DNA of 64,000 bases from Psococerastis gibbosa (lineage: Eukaryota; Arthropoda; Insecta; Psocodea; Psocidae): NCBI GenBank assembly GCA_963971405.1, contig OZ020487.1, positions 33,713,371-33,777,370 of the forward strand. The letters are read 5' to 3'. The position numbers were made by a program, and so were the translations under genes. Below are positions 56,343-64,000 of this stretch, piece after piece (position 1 is the stretch's first letter; each line of letters starts with the position of its first letter). The notes under the pieces are model-generated. The model made no database searches. It saw only the letters and a list, made by a program, of their open reading frames with translations, and was not told the DNA's origin.

Positions 56343-56470
56343 CGGCGGTGGCAGGGTGGGAGCGTGCTTTTACTTGCGCGAGTCTCTACACACCATGCGA
56401 TGGGTCATAACTCGACACAAGTACCCATTAGGGATACATTCATTAAATTGTTTCAATGCGACTAACCTTC
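56343..56470 (+). mobile_element. R5 SINE-like repeat
   Basis: GCGGTGGCAGGGTGGGAGCG, TCTACACACCATGCGATGGG, CATAACTCGACACAAGTACC and CATTCATTAAATTGTTT. Confidence 0.6.
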
Positions 56471-56479
56471 CAAAAAAAC

Positions 56480-57265
56480 AAAAACGAAGTGACATGGAAG
56501 GTTTTGTTCATTGGTTTCAAATAGGCCTAATGTCATCATTAGAAAGAGAGTGAAAGGATTTCTATGTGGTAAGTAAGGGGTCTTCTCGACAATAAAGTGA
56601 TATGAAAAAATCAATAAAATTCTGCATTTCAATGTAAAAATGGGTTTATTTTCAATAGCTAATAGTATATTAATTATTAATAGACCCTGATTACACACTC
56701 GATTATTTATTATACCAAATATTTTTTCGATCGAAGAAATATTTGTAATTTTTATGTTGAAGTACCTATATACGATTTGAATCTGAAATTAGGTACAGTA
56801 CGTATTACACTTTCCAATTTTTTTTAGACCCATATTTATTGGATCTAATATTGTTCCAATATTCGATTGTGTAATAGGAGGGATATATTTTCATGTTTAA
56901 ATTCATCGTCTGTGTCTAATAATACGACATCTACTTGATCTACTCCAGTCAAACCCTCCAGTCCAGTCCAGTGCAACTTAGTACTTTGCATGATTCTGCA
57001 ACATGGCTCAAATTACATTGCAATAAAGTGCTGAATGCAGGCTCAGCTTACTATTGAAACGAAATGACATTCATGAGTCAACAACAGCAGTGTTTCTCTG
57101 ATGCGGATGACTTATTCACGCGCTGTGATGGGGGTTTGCGGGGTGCCAGACATAAGTTCTTAGTTGTAGTTTGGAATATACAGTACAACAGTCTTCCTCT
57201 AACCATTGGTATAATCATTTTGTTCCCTATATCACCCACATTCAGTATTTTTCTTAAGAAAATGT
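56480..57265. other. Intergenic, nothing recognised
   Basis: AT-rich sequence with short overlapping frames. Confidence 0.3.
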
Positions 57266-57271
57266 TTTTAA

Positions 57272-57402
57272 ACACATTAAAATATAAAGAAACTTAACCT
57301 TCCTGACGCACCATTGGCACATCTCCACTTTAGCATAATTCAACAATGCAAAGCAAGGTGTACAGTATAATCGACCATGACATGGTCACACCGCATGTGC
57401 TG
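57272..57402 (+). repeat. 130-bp direct repeat, first copy
   Basis: CACCATTGGCACA-CTCCACTTTA, ATAATTCAACAATGCAAAGC and ACAGTATAATCGACCATGAC match 57955-58085. Confidence 0.7.
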
Positions 57403-57422
57403 ACAATGTCCTCGATTGCATA

Positions 57423-57597
57423 CAAGGCCGTAGCCAAGGGGGGGTTCATGGGTGTTCAACCCCCCCTCCCCCCCGAAATGAAATTGCTTACATAGACTAC
57501 ATAGAATCGGATTTGGAGAGGAAAAATAAAAACCACTATGTAATATCCAATAAATTTTCTAAAAACCCCCCCGAAAAAAATTCTGGCTACGGCCTTG
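57423..57597. mobile_element. hAT-type MITE
   Basis: Ends CAAGGCCGTAGCC and GGCTACGGCCTTG. The 8-bp flanks ATTGCATA and ATTGCAAA match 7 of 8. C/G runs lie inside both ends. It is 175 bp long. Confidence 0.8.
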
Positions 57598-57713
57598 ATT
57601 GCAAATAATGATTCCCTGTGGACAGCTAGGTCTAAAGGTATTACATGTGTGTACTAGTGTACCTATAGCTTGCTGTCATCAATTGTGCGTCATTATTAGC
57701 GTCATTATCAGAA

Positions 57714-57789
57714 CGTTACATGTCTTTTAGACAACTGATGGGTAGGCACCCTGAAGTGATAAAACTAAAAGACTAAAAGACATGTAACG
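57714..57789. repeat. Inverted repeat (17-bp perfect arms)
   Basis: CGTTACATGTCTTTTAG (57714-57730) and CTAAAAGACATGTAACG (57773-57789). Confidence 0.8.
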
Positions 57790-57954
57790 GCGACTTGGAG
57801 GGCACTTCCAAGGCAATTCACAAAACAAAAGGAGAAGATTGAGAAGAAACGAGAGGGAGCGGCTTGAAGATGATATTATATATTGTAAATTTATAATTAA
57901 ATTCTTTTATTGAGTACAGCCTCCAACAAATGATGACTAATAGACAATAAAAAC

Positions 57955-58085
57955 TAAAAACATTAAAAGATAAAGAAATAAACCCTCACGTCGTACCATT
58001 GGCACAACTCCACTTTTACATAATTCAACAATGCAAAGCAAGGTATACAGTATAATCGAGCATGACATAGGCACACCGCAAACAT
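57955..58085 (+). repeat. 130-bp direct repeat, second copy
   Basis: Homologue of 57272-57402 about 683 bp away; roughly 85 percent alike by eye. Confidence 0.7.
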
Positions 58086-58829
58086 ACACAATATTTCATA
58101 CCCTTGACCTAAAAAATGCAGCCAGCAATAAAATATCAATAAGCTATTCCCAACAAATCCGTTTCTCTGAGCTCGGGATGATGAACGCCCCCAATTGTTC
58201 AACGGAGTCAGCAATAACTCATTCTGAACTTGCACAATGAATAGCTCCCTCCGAACCAGCAGTTGCATTGCTGAAGGTATACACAATATTGCGGGGCGAG
58301 TGTTCCGAGAAATGCATTTCACAATAATGGCAGCCCAGAGTTTCACTAGTTCGGACAAAACATTATTTCAATGGCAATAAACAATAAAAATTGATTTTAT
58401 TGTGTTTGAGAAAGGAAATGAAATTGTAAAGCTTTTTGGATAAAAATGGGATAAGCTTTCAGACGAAAAGGGATAGGCTATATGGCAAAATGCATTTCAT
58501 GCTTTATCGCTGAGTAGTATTGGAAAAGGATAAATTTATCCGTCTACAACAGCATTCATGGCTATTCAACATACGAATACATACGAATACATACGTATGA
58601 ATGGGATTCTCGACTCGTGTTTCGATTTCTGTAATATCTTCGGTAAATTAAAAAGAAGCTGACCGTAGATGTTGGCCACCCCTGGATATATATTTTTATT
58701 GTATTTAGTATGAAAGGTATAAATATTTTGTCTATATGCAAGTGGTAGAGGAATATTTTGAATAGGCTATCATATACTATATATTACTTTATAGATACAC
58801 ACACAACACTCCTGAAGGCTACATACAAC

Positions 58830-59320
58830 ACTCACAAGGAACCAGATTGACTGAACAGAGCTGCCTCAGAACCCCAGCTTTTAGAACTACCTTGTTTCAG
58901 CATTCACACTCTTTCCTCTCAGTAAAAGCTTACAATTTGCTCCCTCTATCAGTTAAATCAGCAATAAATCTAACTATTTACAACGCTGAAATTAAAAAAA
59001 CAACTCAGCCAATACCCAGAAATATACAAAAACCGTCCTTTATAGTCCTAACAGATACCCAGAATGTCAGCATGTTATTTTATTGCATTGCATGTTTAGT
59101 TATTGCAACTTAAATTTAATAATTATTGTTCGAATAACTTAGTTTTTAGTTTTTTAGTTTGTAGTTTTTAGTTTTTAGTTCTAGCTATTAGCAATTTTAA
59201 AAGGGGGCCCAGCACAGGCTCGTCCTAAAGGGTCCCCTCCTACTGATATTATACTTATAAAATAATTGTAAATGTATATTTTGAAGGAAATAAAAATTTA
59301 CTTTACTTTATATTATAAGG
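58830..59320 (+). pseudogene. LINE ORF2 tail and 3' UTR (CR1/Jockey-like)
   Basis: The frame gives CLRTPAFRTTLFQHSHSFLS then VKAYNLLPLSVKSA, the usual end of such ORF2 proteins. It is followed by GTTTTTAG repeats and a GGGGGCCCAGCACAGGCTCG 3' block shared with 26525-26640, ending in TTTACTTTACTTTA. Confidence 0.65.
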
Positions 59321-59382
59321 TATTTTCAATTTTGATGTTATAACTTTTCCTTTAATTTGATAGGCTTCTTCTTAAGGTTACA

Positions 59383-60150
59383 ATCTTAGCGATTGGTTGG
59401 CAGCAACTCCCTGCATATCGTCCTCCAGTTTACTCGGTCCTCGATCTTCCTCTTCAGTTGTTGATATGATATTGCTCCTGCGCCTTCTTTTACTTGATCC
59501 ATGAATTCCTTCTTCGGCCGTCTTCTTCGGTTATTTCCCTCTACTGTGCCCTCGATAATAGTGTGTACCAGATTTTCGTGCCTTAGCAAATGCCCCATCC
59601 ATTTCGCTCTCCTGATTCGTATCTGGGCTACTAACTGTCTTTCTTCCCCGATAGCGTCTAGCACTCTTTCATTTGTCACATGGTCCCTCCAGCTGATCCG
59701 TAGCATCCTTCTGTAACACCACATTTCGAAAGCTTCGAGTTTCTTTAGTTCCTTATCTGCTATAGTCCAGGTTTCACAGCCGTACAATAAAACACTCCAC
59801 ACACATGTTTTTAGAAATTGCTTCCTGATGGTTAGTTTTATTTTATAGGATTCCAGAATCTTGGATTTTTTATTGAATGCCACCTTGGCTTGTTGGATAC
59901 GGCTGTTTATTTCAAGCGCTGAGCTATTGTCTTCTGTTATTGTGCTGCCCAGGTACATAAATTGCTTGACACTGCTGAGAACTACTCTGTCAAGGGATGC
60001 ATATGCTTGGCTAATGACATTCTTATTCATCACAACCATGACTTTGGTTTTGCTTTTATTTATGGTCATATTATATCCTCTTGTCAATATGTCCTGCATT
60101 GTTTCTAAGGCACGCTGTAGTTCCTCTTCGTCGTCAGCGATAATTGATTT
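59383..60150 (-). pseudogene. LINE ORF2 C-terminal half (family A), longest LINE frame here
   Basis: A 237-codon minus-strand frame from 60099 stays open about 15 codons further upstream to a stop. It starts just past where the YADD catalytic motif would be (IIADDEEELQRALETMQDIL). It continues with MTINKSKTKVMVV, FMYLGSTITED, LLYGCETWT, WCYRRMLRISWRDHV and RRAKWMGHLLRH and stops after ELLPTNR. It is 5'-truncated, so not catalytically competent. A 26-A run lies at about 60218-60243, outside the fragment. The C-terminal half is uninterrupted, implying recent insertion. Confidence 0.85.
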
Positions 60151-60212
60151 GATAGGCTATTTCGGTAAATTTCTGTCCATTATCAGTTTAACAGACGAAA
60201 AATTACGCATCA

Positions 60213-60243
<31 letters not shown>

Positions 60244-60249
60244 TAGTAC

Positions 60250-61040
60250 TATGTATAAAATAGTCTTCTACTCATACTAAGTACTTGGATAGACCCAACC
60301 ATTATAATAAACAAATATTAACGGAACAGATTTTGGGGGTCATCCATTTTGACAGCATAAATTTTTCAAACAAATCGCATACATAAAACTAATAGCGCGG
60401 AATAAAAAAAATTTAAACAAAAATAGGCCTAAAATAGTTAAGATTAACGCATTTTGGTGGCAGCAAGTTTAGGTTTTACAATACTAAATGCGGTACTATT
60501 TTTTCACCTGAAAGGTTCATCTAGTAGAAATACTAACCAATTGCACTGGCGGATTTAGTGGGAAGAGGGGGGGGGGGGTCAACCAGTGAAGTTATAGGCC
60601 GATGAAAAATGTATTTTTGAGAATCCATACAATAGAAGTGAAAATATTTTTCATATTTTTATAATTTAAAAATGTACCCTGAGACGGCCTATGAAATTTT
60701 TTTAAACATCTGGCAAGAGATAAAATAGTCGCCAGAGGTCGGTTTGCGAAGAGAAGGGTGGAAAGCTGCAGCGACTAATTTCTCCACACTCCATTTCTCG
60801 GTGATAGCACCCCAGAGAAGTGAAATGATGATGGGTCGAGGAAAACGGGGAAATTTTTACGACATGTCTGATGCCTGCACTGGGGCCCTTCTCCTTTAAA
60901 GTTATTTCGCTATCCTTCGCTAATTCGCTTATGTCTCAGCCTAATTGTTTTCATCAATTGACATTCATTCATTTCATTGCTGGCAGGTGTACAAGTCTAG
61001 TGAAATGTTGTGCATTAAAATAGGAGCTAATACTAACGTA
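60250..61040. other. Intergenic with a single MITE-like end
   Basis: CACTGGCGGATTTAG followed by a G-run (about 60546-60580) resembles a hAT MITE end, but no inverted partner was found. Confidence 0.3.
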
Positions 61041-61047
61041 ATATAAG

Positions 61048-61946
61048 AACCGGTCCGAGTTCACTCAACATGCTTTCCAATTTATAAATTAGCAGATATA
61101 GACATGTGTAATTTCATAGGAAATAATTTCCCTTAAATTTCAGATCCCTCGAGGGGGGGGGGGGGGGGGGGAAGTCCACCTCAATAAATGAAAAACCCCT
61201 TAAAACTTAATGGCATATTCTGGAACGAACAGAACAAAACATTATAACAGTAGTAACAATGACACATGGCACGGAATGCATTGGAGCGTGAATTTTCCAT
61301 AATTTCTCAAAAAATAATTTTTTGCACAGAAGCAAATATTTTTTTGGGAATGCAACCTGTCCGTTTTTGTTACACTATTGAACACCTAAAACATACCTGA
61401 AGGTAGGTAGAAGGTTCCGAAAAAAAATATTTTTGTCATCATTTTTCATGAAAATTGAGTTATTTTTATTTTTTTACCCCTAGAAGCAAACTATCAAGGG
61501 GCAAGCAACCCCCCCCCCCCATTTTGTTAACATTAATAACGACTACAATATATGTGAATTTAAAAGAAATTGTTGGAGCCGTTTCTGAGAAATAATTTTT
61601 TAGACGTTTTTTTTTTTTAGTTTTTTTCAGAATAAAACCCCCCCAAATTGAGTTAGCCCAAAATAAAAATAATTTTTTCGAGGCAAAATTTTTGCGAACC
61701 TACAAGCAAAATTTCATCAAAATCGGCAGAGTTTGCCCGGAAATATATGAACAGACAAACAGACATACATACAGACAGACATACAGACAGACAGACAGAC
61801 AGACAGAGCGACAGACAGACATTTCGTAAAAACCACTATTTTAGGTTCCTGGGACATCAAAAGGTGTAAATCCGTTGAAATCTCGGAATCGAAAATTTCG
61901 ACCGTCACAAAGCTTTCTTTATACTACAACGTATAAATTGGAAAGC
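61048..61946 (-). mobile_element. R1 element, copy e
   Basis: GAACCGGTCCGAGTTCACTC at the left, ATAAATTGGAAAGC at the right. A G-run lies near 61148-61170 and a long ACAG/ACAT tract at about 61745-61822. Confidence 0.8.
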
Positions 61947-61952
61947 AACAAG

Positions 61953-62295
61953 CTTAAGTGAGAAACAACTCAAGAAACTCGAAGTATTTGAGATGTGGTG
62001 CTATCGTCGCATGCTACGGATACCTTGGCAAGCCCATGTTACAAATGAGGAGGTTCTAACCAGAGTAAACGAGACAAAAACACTCGCTCGCTGGAGAATT
62101 TCATAAGCTGCATCATAGAGGGAACAATAGAAGGCGTCAACCGACCTGGGCGCTCAAGGAACGAGTATCTGCAGCATGTTATGGAGGATATAGAGGCCAA
62201 TACATACGTGGAGCGTGCCAGGATCGAGGGGAGTGGAGGCATCGAAGCCACATGTTGCTGCCAACCAGCCAACCGGCTGTAACTTGAAGAAGCAG
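61953..62295 (+). pseudogene. LINE ORF2 fragment (family A), decayed
   Basis: KQLKKLEVFEMWCYRRMLRI matches the 59383-60150 frame, followed by stops and frameshifts. It begins within a few bases of the R1 end. Confidence 0.7.
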
Positions 62296-62384
62296 AAGAT
62301 GATGAACAAGCTGCTACCTCGTAAAAAACAGAAAAGCGAAATTGGTAGGGCATTTATTAAAATCATTGAATTCTTAGACTGACG

Positions 62385-62505
62385 AAGAAGGACACAGGAG
62401 CTCATACGTACCAAGAACGGAAGAGGAAGGTACAAGCCGAGAGAACTGCAGGAGGATATGCAGGGAGTTGCTGCCAACCAAACGTTGAGATTGTGAACTC
62501 AGAAG
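62385..62505 (+). pseudogene. LINE ORF2 3' end (family A), short remnant
   Basis: RELQEDMQGVAANQ and the following bases match the 3' end of family A. Confidence 0.55.
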
Positions 62506-62559
62506 TACAGTTGCCTCAGCCGTTCTGTGGTTACATTCAGATCAAAATAGAAAAAAAAC

Positions 62560-63400
62560 TACCATGCAAACCGGTCCTTTTATGTTGATACGTTTACTGT
62601 TTCAGCCTTGATTGCCATGGCGAAAGATTGGCACTTCAAATAGCGAATAGAGCAACTTATACGATATAATATGCGATATAAGATAATACGATATACATAT
62701 CGTACGTATATAAAAGAACCGAAAACAGATAATTACTGCAATAATCATGATTCAGTTATCTCCTAGTCTCCTAGTGAGTTGTTGCCCCTACTCTGTGAAT
62801 GAATTCCTAGCGACCAACCTCCCTCCATGCTGACATTCCCATCACATTCATAAGTGCCTATTGTATATTATTAAGTTATGGATTTTAATAGATAACAATA
62901 GAGGAGTTCGGGCGCTTTGGAGGGGCTTGGTGCGACAGGCGAGAGGTCCTCACGGGCCGATGGCGTCACCTTAATGTAATGCAATATAATGCATAGTTAT
63001 TTATAGTTTTGACGGTGCCGAGCACATGCAGTATCTCTACTGTAACACTGTACTGTATATGGTCAAAATGGCCAAATAAAATTTCATTTCACCTTTTTAT
63101 ACATGGAGAAGCCGCCAAAGGCCACTCAAACACGACGTTGGGCCACTGAATCTGAATTTCCAGACGAAAACACTTTTAAAGCAATTAAATTCGATAAAAT
63201 GAATGAAAGTAAAATCGATAAAAGGAATCATCGGAATTTCCTTTTAACAGGCTTGATTATTCTACGTCCTTCAAACGAATAAATTGTAATTTGTTTCATT
63301 TGTGACTGTCTTGTAAATGGTTTTCTAAGTTAAATGCTTGATCGAGTATAGTGCCATAATCATGGATGTAATATACAATGTTAAAATGTATCTTATGAGT
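62560..63400. other. Intergenic, nothing recognised
   Basis: No ORF or repeat match; TACGATATA-like AT phrases near 62655-62705. Confidence 0.3.
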
Positions 63401-63409
63401 TTCCCAGAA

Positions 63410-63650
63410 TAGCGAAATGGGTAGAACATTTATTAAGGCACGAAAATCTGGTACACACCATCATTGAGGGCACAGTGGAAGGAACCAATAGAAGAGGGCC
63501 CCAAAGAAGGAATATATGAATCAACTGAAGGAGGACACAGGATCTCGAACGTACCCAGAGCTGATGAGGAAGTCGCAGGACCGAGAGAGCTGCGGGATGA
63601 TATGTAGACAGTTGCTGGCAACCAATCGCTCAGAAGAAGAAGAAGATTGC
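63410..63650 (+). pseudogene. LINE ORF2 3' end (family A)
   Basis: Pieces KSGTHHH, RAPKKEYMNQLKEDTGSRT and ICRQLLATNR match family A with an internal stop, ending in GAAGAAGAAGAAG. Confidence 0.65.
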
Positions 63651-63784
63651 ATCTGACACCCTGAACCTGACAATATTTTTTTATTAGATTGTCTAAGCAA
63701 ATTTCAAAACATGTGGGTTGTAGCCTAGTCTGTAGAAGTCATAAAGACTATTTCATACATAACACATTTTTACCGTGATTACCT

Positions 63785-64000
63785 CACAGGAAATTCAAAT
63801 ATCTGGGAGCAACGTTACGCGAGAATGGCGGCTGTGGAGACGTATGAGCACGGGTAACCTCAGGTTGGGCCAAATGGCGAGATATCGTGAAGGATAGGTA
63901 AATGCCGAAGAAACTCAAAGGCCGCATATACAAGCAAGTGGTGAGACCGTGTATGACCTACTGAGCGGAGTGCTGGCCATTGTGGAAGGACGAAGAGCTA
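63785..64000 (+). pseudogene. LINE ORF2 segment (family F), cut by window end
   Basis: FKYLGATLRENGGCGDV, then SGWAKWRDIV, then KLKGRIYKQVVRPCMTY and AECWPLWKDEEL follow the reverse-transcriptase thumb order of RTE-type LINEs (FKYLGS-I---G----I--RI--GW-KWR...VVRPA-LYGAE-WP). At least three stops are present. It continues beyond the window. Confidence 0.7.

Noticed and set aside
61745-61822. ACAG-rich frames (repeated TDRQ/SVCLSV peptides) as coding
   Set aside because: Microsatellite translation inside R1 copies.

Overview
The window is eukaryotic nuclear DNA. It is AT-rich, with spliced GT-AG introns, tRNA-derived SINEs, truncated LINEs, foldback MITEs and long C/G homopolymers. No prokaryotic operon is visible. 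One complete gene is readable: an eight-exon fatty acyl-CoA reductase (FAR) on the + strand, coding bases 9830-17858. Expanded FAR families and this repeat mix suggest an arthropod, probably an insect. The species cannot be fixed from the sequence; a sap-feeding hemipteran is only an impression.

Layout. 0-9.4 kb: SINEs, an 845-bp orphan repeat (called R1 here), a hAT MITE, a foldback MITE, LINE 3' ends and one possible terminal exon at 7187-7359. 9.4-17.9 kb: the FAR gene, whose introns hold at least seven SINE insertions and one TTA-flanked MITE. 17.9-34 kb: gene-poor repeats. These include a TA-flanked MITE, an R1 copy bracketed by a 91-bp direct duplication, an LTR remnant, a tRNA-like SINE and LINE reverse-transcriptase tails. 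34.27-34.47 kb: a probable minus-strand first coding exon of an unidentified membrane or secreted protein. 37.6-46.8 kb: a very large, nearly perfect palindrome with 2.95-kb arms and a 3.25-kb spacer. Its arms carry a roughly 137-bp tandem array organised as 550-bp higher-order units. 46.8-64 kb: more R1 copies (one split by a LINE), SINEs, a hAT MITE and a cluster of LINE 3' fragments, the last running off the window end.

Only the FAR gene supports a functional statement: NADPH-dependent reduction of fatty acyl-CoA to fatty alcohol for waxes, cuticular hydrocarbons or pheromone-type lipids. Everything else is mobile or satellite-like DNA or short exon candidates. The most unusual structure is the foldback-like palindrome. 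The 91-bp duplication around an R1 copy is second. R1, R2, R3, R5, R6 and R8 are names made up here for repeat families seen more than once in the window.
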